Positions 56,909 through 64,000 of a stretch of 64,000 nt of DNA are shown here, piece after piece (within the stretch, counting starts at the first letter, position 1; every line of letters begins with the position of its first letter). Position numbers and translations under genes: made by a program. Below the pieces are notes generated by a model that did no database searches, had not been told where the DNA came from, and was given only the letters and a program-made list of their open reading frames with translations. This DNA comes from Roseibium algicola (GTDB lineage: Bacteria; Pseudomonadota; Alphaproteobacteria; Rhizobiales; Stappiaceae). The stretch is taken from NCBI RefSeq assembly GCF_001999245.1, contig NZ_CP019630.1:3246001-3310000 (forward strand), read 5' to 3'.

Positions 56909-57433
56909 TCAGTCCAGAGGGCCGCCGACGCTGGCGGTGCCTTCCTGTTCGTTCGGGCCGCGGCCAGTGCGAAAGAGGTCGGCCAGAAATGTCAGGCAGT
57001 AGTAGAGAATGCAGAGCCCGGAGAACGGGATCGCGATATAGACGAGGCCCATGGGGAGGCGCAGCGCCGGGGATACCTGCTGGGTTTCCAGTGTCCGGCT
57101 GACCAGGTCGAGCCCGCCGTAGACCATCACGACCCCTGCAAAGAGTGCGATGGCGGCAATGATGCCGATATTGACCAGAAGGCGCAGGATGCCTGTGGTG
57201 ATGACGGGAAGCAGGTCGATGGCAAGGTGTCGTCGCTGGCCGAAGGTGTAAGCCCCGCCCAGCAGAGCAACCCAGATGAACAGGAAGCGGGCCATTTCGT
57301 CTGTTACCGTGCTCGGGCTTTGCAGCACGTAGCGCGAGACGACCTGCCAGACGACACAGGCAACCAGGACGGCGAAGGCGATGGTGATGACGAGACGCAG
57401 GACCATGTCCACGCCTCTGGTGATGACTGTCAC
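56909..57433 (-). CDS. TRAP transporter small permease (DctQ family)
   Basis: A GTG start at 57433 is preferred because GGGAGG lies about 6 nt upstream; a longer frame begins at 57496. The product has 174 residues and four transmembrane helices, with the family motif DEMARFLFIWVALLGGAYTF. It is the first gene of the minus-strand arm (DctQ, DctM, GH31, UxuB) and faces the DctP gene across an UxuR-like operator region. Confidence 0.88.
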   Translation of the reverse strand: MTVITRGVDMVLRLVITIAFAVLVACVVWQVVSRYVLQSPSTVTDEMARFLFIWVALLGGAYTFGQRRHLAIDLLPVITTGILRLLVNIGIIAAIALFAGVVMVYGGLDLVSRTLETQQVSPALRLPMGLVYIAIPFSGLCILYYCLTFLADLFRTGRGPNEQEGTASVGGPLD

Positions 57434-57519
57434 GATATTCCTCCCGCGCAGGCCTCGTTCTTGCCGCGGCAACAGGCGCGGCGTGGGCTCCGACACAGTA
57501 AGACATGCGTCAGGAAATT

Positions 57520-57537
57520 AAATTGGTCAACCAATTT
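57520..57537. promoter_or_regulatory. UxuR/ExuR-type operator in the divergent promoter region
   Basis: AAATTGGTCAACCAATTT has two perfect 8-bp arms around a 2-nt centre. It matches the enterobacterial UxuR/ExuR consensus AAATTGGTATACCAATTT except at the central bases. It lies between the two arms of the glucuronide regulon, about 87 nt upstream of the DctQ start. The GntR gene at 60519 is the likely partner. Confidence 0.75.
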
Positions 57538-57562
57538 TCTAAAAAAGGTTGACTGATTTTGA

Positions 57563-57580
57563 AAATTGGACGAACAATTC
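57563..57580. promoter_or_regulatory. Second, degenerate UxuR-type site
   Basis: AAATTGGACGAACAATTC resembles the upstream operator with weaker symmetry. Its centre is 43 bp from the first, about four helical turns, so cooperative or looping binding is possible. Confidence 0.45.
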
Positions 57581-57680
57581 CTCATCCGCGGCGGTCTGGC
57601 CTTGCAAGTCCCGCGGCCAACCGATCCGTTCCGGCACGGAACGCAAGTCCTGCGGCCAAGGCTGCAATTGGGAGGAAATC

Positions 57681-58661
57681 ATGTCGAAATTCGTTAAGCT
57701 GGCGGCTGTTCTTGCCGCGGGCGTCGTCGCTCTGGGTTCTGCCGCCAGCGCCAAGACGCTGCGCCTCAATCACAACAACCCGGAAGACCATCCGCTGCAC
57801 AAGTCGATGCAGTTCATGGCGGAGCGCGTTGAAGAGCTGACAGACGGCGATCTGAAAATCCGCATCTATGCCAACGCTCAGCTTGGCACCCAGCGTGAAT
57901 CCATGGAGCTGATGCAGAACGGTTCCCTGGACATGGCCCGTTCCAACGCATCCGAACTGGAGGCCTTCGAGGAATCCTACGGTGCGCTCAACCTGCCCTA
58001 CATCTTCGTCAGTGCCGACCACTACTACGACGTTCTGACCAATGACATCGGTGCGGACATTCTTGCCTCGTCCGAGGACAAGGGCTTCATCGGCCTTGCC
58101 TATTACATCGAGGGCGCACGTTCCTTCTACGCCAACAAGGCGATCCATTCCCCGGCCGACCTGAAAGGCATGAAGATCCGCGTTCAGCCGAGCCCGTCTG
58201 CCATTCGCATGGTTGAGCTGCTCGGTGCCAACCCGACCCCGATTGCCTGGGGCGAGCTTTACAGCGCCCTGCAGCAGGGTGTTGTCGATGGCGCTGAAAA
58301 CAACCCGATCGCGCTCACTTCCGCCCGTCACGGCGAGGTTTCCAAGTTCTATTCCGACGACGGCCACACCATGATCCCGTCCGTCGTGATGATTTCCACC
58401 AGCTCCTGGAACGATCTGACCGACGAGCAGAAGGAAGCCATGCGCACGGCCGCGCGTGAATCCATGGATTTCCACCGCGAGCAGTGGGATGCCATGAGTG
58501 CGGAAGCGGTCGAGACCGCGAAGAGCGAACTCGGCGTGGAATTCGTCGAAGTGGAAAAGGGTCCGTTCATCGAAGCGGTCCTGCCGATGCATGAGGAAGC
58601 AGCGGCCAAGTCTCCGGTCGTTGCCGACCTGATCAAGCGCATCAAGGCAGCTGCGCAATAA
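57681..58661 (+). CDS. TRAP transporter periplasmic solute receptor (DctP family)
   Basis: The ATG at 57681 follows GGGAGGAAATC and gives 326 residues. A signal peptide ends near SAKT. The DctP fold is clear (ERVEELTDGDLKIRIYANAQLG, NGSLDMARSN, IPSVVMISTSSW). The Arg in MKIRVQPS is the conserved carboxylate-binding residue, fitting a uronate ligand. It heads the plus-strand arm with beta-glucuronidase, the GntR regulator and UxuA. Confidence 0.93.
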   Translation: MSKFVKLAAVLAAGVVALGSAASAKTLRLNHNNPEDHPLHKSMQFMAERVEELTDGDLKIRIYANAQLGTQRESMELMQNGSLDMARSNASELEAFEESYGALNLPYIFVSADHYYDVLTNDIGADILASSEDKGFIGLAYYIEGARSFYANKAIHSPADLKGMKIRVQPSPSAIRMVELLGANPTPIAWGELYSALQQGVVDGAENNPIALTSARHGEVSKFYSDDGHTMIPSVVMISTSSWNDLTDEQKEAMRTAARESMDFHREQWDAMSAEAVETAKSELGVEFVEVEKGPFIEAVLPMHEEAAAKSPVVADLIKRIKAAAQ

Positions 58662-58701
58662 CATCTGAAAACACCTTAAAGTCCTGCCGGAGACCTGACC
58701 G

Positions 58702-60522
58702 ATGCTCGAACGCTCCCATCTCGCCGACAACGCCTTGCAGGCGCTGCATGACGAAGACTATGACGTGCCCTTCAACACGCAATCCTTGTGTCATGACGGC
58801 CTGATCTTCATGGGTGGGCGGGCATCGGAAAGCCTTGATGGCGACTGGACTTTCTGTGTCGATCTGCTCGACACCGGCCTCCGGCAGAAATGGTTTGCCA
58901 TGCTGCCGGAGGCGCCGGAAAACCGCACTGAACCCTGGGACTATGATCCCTACGTGGGGGAAACGGTGCCGGTTCCATCCAACTGGGCGATGATGAAGGA
59001 GAAGTGGTACTTCTTCGAAGGCAGCGCCTGGTACACGCGGGCTCTCGACATCGAGACGGTGGACAGTTCCAAGCGCCAGTTTCTGAGGTTCGGTGCCGCG
59101 AGCTACGACTGCAAGATCTTCCTGAACGGCGAGTTCCTTGGCAACCACTACGGTGCCTCGACACCTTTCTGCGTCGAGCTGACGGGCAAACTGAAGACCG
59201 GCCGCAACTGGATCATGGCCTGCGTCAACAACATCCGGACACGCGACCGGGTGCCGATGCGCAATACCGACTGGTTCAACTACGGTGGTCTCTATCGGGA
59301 AGTGTCATTTTTCGAAACACCGAAGACCCTTATCAAGGACTTCTTTCTTTACCTTGTGCCGGACGGCACATACTCCACGCTGCGGGCCGAAGTCGCCGTC
59401 GACGGTGTGCCGGCTGGTGCTGTGACGCTTTCCATTCCCGGGCTTGGCATCGAAAAAGAAATTGTGCTGGATGCGGACGGCAAGGGAACGCTCGACATTT
59501 CAGCCCGGCCGCAACTGTGGAGCCCGGAAACGCCCGTCCTTTATGATGTCAGCGTCACCTGCGGCGAAGACCGTGTGTGCGACCGGATCGGTTTTCGCCA
59601 GATCGAGCGCCGCGGCACGGATATTCTGCTGAACGGGGCGCCTCTGTTCCTTCGCGGGATTTCCGTCCACGAGGACGATGCACTCCTCGGCAAGGTGACA
59701 AATGAGGATGATTTGCGCCGCCGCTTTGCCCATGCGCGCGAACTGGGCTGCAACTATCTGCGACTTGCACATTATCCGCATCACGAACGGGCGGCTCAGA
59801 TTGCTGATGAACTCGGCTTTTTGCTGTGGGAGGAAATCCCGGTCTACTGGGCCATCGATTTTGCCAATCCGGCGACCTATCGCGATGCTGAAAACCAGTT
59901 GTCGGAACTGATCAAGCGGGATCGCAACCGGGCAAGTGTCGTCATCTGGTCCGTCGGAAACGAGAATCCTGACACGGATGCCCGGCTTACCTTCATGAAA
60001 GGCCTTGCCGAAACCTGCAAACGTCTCGACCCGACCCGGCTGACTTCCGCAGCCTGTCTGGTGAACCACGCCCGGAACCGGATCGAAGACAGGCTCGCGG
60101 CGCATATCGATATCATCGGCCTCAACGAATATTACGGATGGTATGAAGAGAATTTCGATGACCTTGCCGCGATCGGGGAGAACTCGGACCCGGACCGTCC
60201 GGTGGTGATTTCGGAAACTGGTGCTGACGGCGTTATCGGTGAGAAAGGTCCGAAGTCTGGCCTCTTCAGCGAAGATTACATGGCCGAAGTCTACATCAGG
60301 CAGATCGCAACTCTGCGCGAACTTGGATATATCAAAGGCATGTCGCCGTGGATACTTTACGATTTTCGTGTTGAGCGGCGCCAAAATATTTTTCAGAACG
60401 GCTATAACCACAAGGGGCTGATTGCCGCCGACAAGAAAACCAAGAAAAAAGCATTCCATATCCTGGCCGACTATTATCGCGAGATTGCAGCTGCCGGGGA
60501 GGGTGCAAGGAAGGCCTCATGA
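58702..60522 (+). CDS. Glycoside hydrolase family 2, beta-glucuronidase-like
   Basis: A 606-residue enzyme with sugar-binding, immunoglobulin-like and TIM-barrel domains. The acid/base is Glu421 in SVGNENPD and the nucleophile is Glu505 in ISETGADG. These, with the NxK-type end of the barrel, are as in beta-glucuronidases. No signal peptide was seen, so glucuronides are cleaved after import by the TRAP system. The gene follows dctP by 40 nt and overlaps the regulator start by 4 nt. Confidence 0.88.
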   Translation: MLERSHLADNALQALHDEDYDVPFNTQSLCHDGLIFMGGRASESLDGDWTFCVDLLDTGLRQKWFAMLPEAPENRTEPWDYDPYVGETVPVPSNWAMMKEKWYFFEGSAWYTRALDIETVDSSKRQFLRFGAASYDCKIFLNGEFLGNHYGASTPFCVELTGKLKTGRNWIMACVNNIRTRDRVPMRNTDWFNYGGLYREVSFFETPKTLIKDFFLYLVPDGTYSTLRAEVAVDGVPAGAVTLSIPGLGIEKEIVLDADGKGTLDISARPQLWSPETPVLYDVSVTCGEDRVCDRIGFRQIERRGTDILLNGAPLFLRGISVHEDDALLGKVTNEDDLRRRFAHARELGCNYLRLAHYPHHERAAQIADELGFLLWEEIPVYWAIDFANPATYRDAENQLSELIKRDRNRASVVIWSVGNENPDTDARLTFMKGLAETCKRLDPTRLTSAACLVNHARNRIEDRLAAHIDIIGLNEYYGWYEENFDDLAAIGENSDPDRPVVISETGADGVIGEKGPKSGLFSEDYMAEVYIRQIATLRELGYIKGMSPWILYDFRVERRQNIFQNGYNHKGLIAADKKTKKKAFHILADYYREIAAAGEGARKAS

Positions 60523-61259
60523 CCAGCGATGCTGCAAAGCGCCGGTACCAGGAAATTGCCGAACTTCTCGCAAGGCGTATCGAGGAGGAGGGCTACAGGC
60601 CCGGCGACAAGTTTCCGACCGAGCGACAGATTTCGGTCGAACTCGGTATTAGCCGCTCCCTGGTGCGCGAAGCTTTCATCGTTCTTGAAATCGAGGGCTA
60701 TCTCGATGTGCGCAAGGGGTCCGGCAGCTATGTGGCCGCCGGCGAGAAGATTTCGCTTCATATTCCGAAAGCAGACTACGGCCCCTTCGAATTGCTGCAG
60801 GCCCGCCAACTCCTGGAAAGCAGCATTGCCGGCTTTGCCGCCAACACGATCACCAAAAGCGACATCATTCATCTGCGGGAGACGCTTGATCTGGAGCGCA
60901 GGGCGATCGAACACGGTGAGGAAGATTACACCGCCGACCGGCAGTTCCACCGGCAGATCGCCGAAGCAACCCAGAACAGTGTTCTGGTGGACCAGGTGGA
61001 AGACCTCTGGAACAAGCGTGAAAACAGTTCCATGTGGGCTCGGCTGCATGACCGCATCTTCGATCTCAGCTACCGGGCCAAATGGCTGGATGATCACGCC
61101 GAAATTCTGGAGGCATTGCGCCACCGTAACTCCGAGAAGGCGCGCCTTGCCATGTGGCAGCACCTGGAAAACGTTCGCCTGACCCTGCTTGAGCTTTCCG
61201 ACGTCGGCGACCCTGATTTCGACGGTTACCTTTATACCCCGGCACATGCCGCGCCCTGA
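60519..61259 (+). CDS. GntR-family regulator (FCD domain), UxuR/ExuR-like
   Basis: A 246-residue protein with a winged HTH (GDKFPTERQISVELGISRSLVREAFIVLEIEGYL) and a helical FCD domain. It is located inside the glucuronide operon, and a nearly consensus UxuR/ExuR palindrome lies upstream of that operon. By family knowledge such repressors are released by fructuronate or related uronates. The ATGA overlap with the GH2 gene couples their translation. Confidence 0.9.
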   Translation: MTSDAAKRRYQEIAELLARRIEEEGYRPGDKFPTERQISVELGISRSLVREAFIVLEIEGYLDVRKGSGSYVAAGEKISLHIPKADYGPFELLQARQLLESSIAGFAANTITKSDIIHLRETLDLERRAIEHGEEDYTADRQFHRQIAEATQNSVLVDQVEDLWNKRENSSMWARLHDRIFDLSYRAKWLDDHAEILEALRHRNSEKARLAMWQHLENVRLTLLELSDVGDPDFDGYLYTPAHAAP

Positions 61260-61339
61260 GCGCCGGGCATCATGTGCGCCAGACGCAAGACCCCAAACAC
61301 AAAACGCTGCAGCGATAACAACAAGAAAGACTTCAGGCG

Positions 61340-62521
61340 ATGATCGAAAGCTGGCGCTGGTTCGGACCGCAGGACCCCATCTCCCTGAGGGATATCCGCC
61401 AGACAGGTGCACGCGGCATCGTCACCGCCCTGCATGACATTCCCAACGGCACCTTCTGGCCGGAAGAGGAAATCGCGTCCCGCCGCCGCATGATCGAGGC
61501 AGCCGGCCTGGAATGGGTCGTCACCGAGAGCATTCCGGTGCATGAGGACATCAAGACCGGGGCGCCCGGATGGGAAAAGTGGGCGGTAAACTGGGCGGAG
61601 ACGGTTCGCGCCCTCGCGCGCCAGGGCATCAGGACGATTTGCTACAATTTCATGCCCGTGCTGGACTGGACCCGGACGGATCTCGACTACGAACTGGAAG
61701 ACGGTGCAACCGCCCTGCGGTTCGAGTTCGCGGCCTATGCCGCTTTCGATCTGTTCATCCTGCAGCGGGAGGGCGCTGAGGCGGACTATGATGCTGCCGA
61801 TGTTGCGCTTGCCGAAGAACGCTTTGCCCGGATGTCCATCGAGGAGCGGGACAGACTGACCGCCAATATCATTGCAGGACTGCCCGGTTCGGAAGAAAGC
61901 TACACGCTGGAGACATTCCGGGACCGCCTCGCGTCTTATCGCGGTATCGGCCGAGAAGAGCTTTTCCGGAACCTTCAGAACTTCCTTGAAATCGTCGTGC
62001 CGGCCGCCGAGGAGGAGGGTGCCGTACTGGCCATCCACCCGGATGACCCACCGAGGTCTCTCTTCGGTTTGCCGCGAATCGTCGGGTCGATCGGTGATCT
62101 GCAGCGAATTGCCGGCATGAACCCGTCAATGGCAAACGGCTTTACCGTCTGCTCCGGGTCGCTTGGTGTCAGCGCCGGCAACAATATTCCCGAAATCGTC
62201 GATGCATTGGGTGAGCGGATCCATTTCGCCCATCTGAGGGCAACCAGGCGCGAGCAGGATCCCCGCAGTTTCCGCGAAGATGCGCATCTTGAGGGCGACG
62301 TCGATATGGTCGCCATCATTCGTGCACTGCGGCGCATGGAACGACAAACGGGTAAGTGGATCCCGATGCGGCCGGATCATGGGCATCGTATATTGAACGA
62401 TCTCAGTGGAACCTCGACGCCCGGGTATCCGGCGATCGGCCGGTTGCGGGGACTGGCGGAGCTGCGCGGTGTGACCCGGGCGGTTGATATTCTGGACACA
62501 GTCGAAGCGGCGGCTGAATAG
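61340..62521 (+). CDS. uxuA: Mannonate dehydratase
   Basis: A 393-residue TIM-barrel enzyme of the UxuA type, with TGARGIVTALHDIPNGTFWP, YNFMPVLDWTRTDL, AIHPDDPPRSLFGLPRIV and the metal-binding RPDHGH near the C terminus. It converts D-mannonate to 2-keto-3-deoxygluconate, the step after UxuB. The conversion of glucuronate to fructuronate (UxaC) and KDG kinase/aldolase are not in this window. Confidence 0.95.
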   Translation: MIESWRWFGPQDPISLRDIRQTGARGIVTALHDIPNGTFWPEEEIASRRRMIEAAGLEWVVTESIPVHEDIKTGAPGWEKWAVNWAETVRALARQGIRTICYNFMPVLDWTRTDLDYELEDGATALRFEFAAYAAFDLFILQREGAEADYDAADVALAEERFARMSIEERDRLTANIIAGLPGSEESYTLETFRDRLASYRGIGREELFRNLQNFLEIVVPAAEEEGAVLAIHPDDPPRSLFGLPRIVGSIGDLQRIAGMNPSMANGFTVCSGSLGVSAGNNIPEIVDALGERIHFAHLRATRREQDPRSFREDAHLEGDVDMVAIIRALRRMERQTGKWIPMRPDHGHRILNDLSGTSTPGYPAIGRLRGLAELRGVTRAVDILDTVEAAAE

Positions 62522-62638
62522 GTCATTCGGGCAGGGCAACAACCTTGACCGGGCGCGGTATCCGATTACATCCATCTGCTGAGAAACTTCACGGCAATGG
62601 CGATGGCACCGGTCATGCCCGAGATCCCGGAGACCTGA

Positions 62639-63037
62639 ATGGAAAAGAATGTCGATACCCTTGTAGAGGACGGGCACGATGTCATCCTCATCGAAGGACT
62701 GAAAGTCGCGACGCAGATCGGCATTCTGGACAGCGAGAAAAACCGGACACAAACCGTCTGCTTCGATATCGAAATGCAGACCGTTACCGGCTATCGCCGG
62801 ATCGTGCGCGAAACGGGTGCGTTTGTTTCCTATGCCGACGCGGTCGAATTCATTCTGCAGAAGGCAGCCTCCGGCGGTCATATCGACCTGGTCGAGGATT
62901 GGGCTGAAGCCGTTGCGGATTTCGTTTTGACGAATGAGCTGGTTGAAGGCGTCAGCGTGAAGGTCACCAAGCCGGACATCTTTGAGGAAGCCGCGGGTGT
63001 CGGCATTCGCATCAAGCGCTGCCGGCCGTCCCGTTGA
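62639..63037 (+). CDS. folB: Dihydroneopterin aldolase-family protein (FolB-like)
   Basis: A 132-residue protein with the FolB core: ILIEGLKVATQIGILDSEKNRTQTVCFDIEM, a paired half with VSYADAVEFI, and the end segment VSVKVTKPDI. FolB converts dihydroneopterin to the hydroxymethyl-pterin used by dihydropteroate synthase. It lies 100 nt before a divergent dihydropteroate synthase-like gene, so the two probably act on the same pterin. The frame is well supported though the family is diverse. Confidence 0.8.
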   Translation: MEKNVDTLVEDGHDVILIEGLKVATQIGILDSEKNRTQTVCFDIEMQTVTGYRRIVRETGAFVSYADAVEFILQKAASGGHIDLVEDWAEAVADFVLTNELVEGVSVKVTKPDIFEEAAGVGIRIKRCRPSR

Positions 63038-63136
63038 CCTTGCCCTCTCACCGCATTTTCCTATCTGCCCTGAAACCTGCCTGATCCCGCCCGGCTTTTC
63101 CGGGCAAGAGGTTCGACACCGGGAGCCCCGCCTCAC

Positions 63137-64000
63137 ATGATTTCCGCCGACCGCCTGCTGCCTCTCTGGCTCAAATATCGCGACGCTCTCGAAGCGCCGA
63201 TCCGAACCTTCGAATTTGAAAAGTTTGGCCGGCGGTTCGAGGACCGCACCTATCAGATGGGCGTCCTGAACCTGTCACCGGACAGCACCTATCGCGAAAC
63301 GGTCTGCCATACCTTCGAAGCGGCGCTTTATCGTGGTCGGCGCATGACGCTGGAGGGGGCGGCGATGGTCGACATCGGCGCGGAGTCGACCGGCGAGACT
63401 GCGGACATCGTCGCGGCCGAGCGGCAGATCGACCGCATGCGCCCGGTCGTAAAGGCTCTTGCCGACGAAGGCATTCTTGTTTCCGTTGAAACCTATCATC
63501 CGGAAGTGGGCGTCGCCCTGCTGGAAGCCGGAGCAGGAGTGGTCAATCTGACGGGACGCGTTGACGACCCGGCCTTCTACGAGGCGATTGCGAAGCATCA
63601 GGCCGGTATCGTCCTGTGTTACACGCCCGGCAAGAATGCCCGTTCCGATGATTACTTGCCGCCGGCTGAAGATATCTTCGATCACCAGCTCACATTCTTC
63701 CGCGAGAGGGTCCATCTGGCCACGGAAGCCGGGATCGAGCGGCTGTGGGTTGATCCCGGCTTCGGCTTTGCGCTGCACTTGCCGGACGGGCCGGACCGGA
63801 TCCGGTATCAGACCGACAGTATTCTCCAGTCGTTCCGCCTGCGGGAACTCGGTTGGCCGGTGACCGTGCAGTTGACCGGGGCGGTGTATCTGTTCCGTGA
63901 TGAAGTTCGGGTGGCGCAGACCAGCGCGGCAACTCTGGCCGTCATGTCGAGGGCAAACCTGGTGCGCAGCCATGAAGTGCCGCGCGTGCAGCCAGTCCTG
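63137..64000 (+). CDS. Divergent dihydropteroate synthase-like protein (3' partial)
   Basis: The frame opens at the ATG at 63137 and stays open to the window end (288 codons), so the gene is truncated here. Three dihydropteroate synthase landmarks are recognisable but altered: MGVLNLSPDST for the usual MG-[VI]-[LV]-N-[VI]-TPDSF, DIGAESTGE for DIGGESTRPG, and VDPGFGFA for DPGIGFGK. Near the visible end LVRSHEVP recalls the R-x-H-D-V motif. The missing Arg-Pro-Gly in the second landmark touches the p-aminobenzoate/pterin loop. It may be a housekeeping FolP variant or an enzyme for a different pterin or amine. Confidence 0.75.
   Translation, partial: MISADRLLPLWLKYRDALEAPIRTFEFEKFGRRFEDRTYQMGVLNLSPDSTYRETVCHTFEAALYRGRRMTLEGAAMVDIGAESTGETADIVAAERQIDRMRPVVKALADEGILVSVETYHPEVGVALLEAGAGVVNLTGRVDDPAFYEAIAKHQAGIVLCYTPGKNARSDDYLPPAEDIFDHQLTFFRERVHLATEAGIERLWVDPGFGFALHLPDGPDRIRYQTDSILQSFRLRELGWPVTVQLTGAVYLFRDEVRVAQTSAATLAVMSRANLVRSHEVPRVQPVL

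Noticed and set aside
1..64000. tRNA, rRNA, prophage or insertion sequence
   Set aside because: No clover-leaf-like segment, ribosomal stretch, transposase or integrase reading frame was recognised in any intergenic region.

Overview
The window looks like chromosomal DNA of a marine or soil alphaproteobacterium of the Hyphomicrobiales, most likely Roseibium/Labrenzia (Stappiaceae). This rests on gene content and style: high coding density, GC-rich codon use, a 3-/4-hydroxyproline locus with an enolase-superfamily dehydratase of the type described from Labrenzia aggregata, TRAP and ABC uptake systems, and a palindromic intergenic repeat typical of alphaproteobacteria. The genus is inference. 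No tRNA, rRNA, CRISPR array, insertion sequence or phage gene was seen.

Layout. 1-7.1 kb: a type I secretion locus with two tandem acidic paralogues, a 674-residue protein that shares repeat motifs with them, a PrtD-type ABC exporter and an HlyD-type adaptor. 7.4-10.3 kb: a secreted caspase-like/Sel1/peptidoglycan-binding fusion and two small exported proteins. 10.4-18.2 kb (minus): a pentitol or sugar operon with LacI regulator, periplasmic binding protein, ATPase, permease, SDR dehydrogenase, FGGY kinase and small transaldolase. 18.4-22.6 kb: an orphan AcfC-like binding protein, an ECF sigma/anti-sigma pair with a divergent NTF2-like exported protein, a RidA homologue and a YafY/WYL regulator. 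22.6-27.6 kb: the DabB-DabA inorganic carbon transporter with a divergent LysR regulator. 27.6-34.3 kb: a tripartite RND efflux pump with a divergent TetR regulator. 34.3-39.4 kb: patatin, beta-CASP metallo-hydrolase, orphan OpuAC-type binding protein, L,D-transpeptidase, small lipoprotein.

39.4-51.7 kb: a hydroxyproline locus with GntR regulator, amino-acid ABC transporter, and the full 4-hydroxyproline route (epimerase, FAD dehydrogenase, deaminase, semialdehyde dehydrogenase). A probable 3-hydroxyproline branch follows: an enolase-type dehydratase, a proline-racemase-family protein with Ser/Thr in place of both catalytic cysteines, and a ProC-like reductase. 51.7-62.5 kb: a glucuronide regulon with TRAP transporter, GH2 beta-glucuronidase, GH31 glycosidase, UxuB, UxuA and an UxuR-like GntR regulator. 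It has two divergent arms around a site that nearly equals the enterobacterial UxuR/ExuR consensus. 62.6-64 kb: FolB and a divergent, truncated dihydropteroate-synthase-like gene.

The least explained part is the type I secretion locus. Its three cargo candidates share motifs but have no RTX repeats and no function I recognise.
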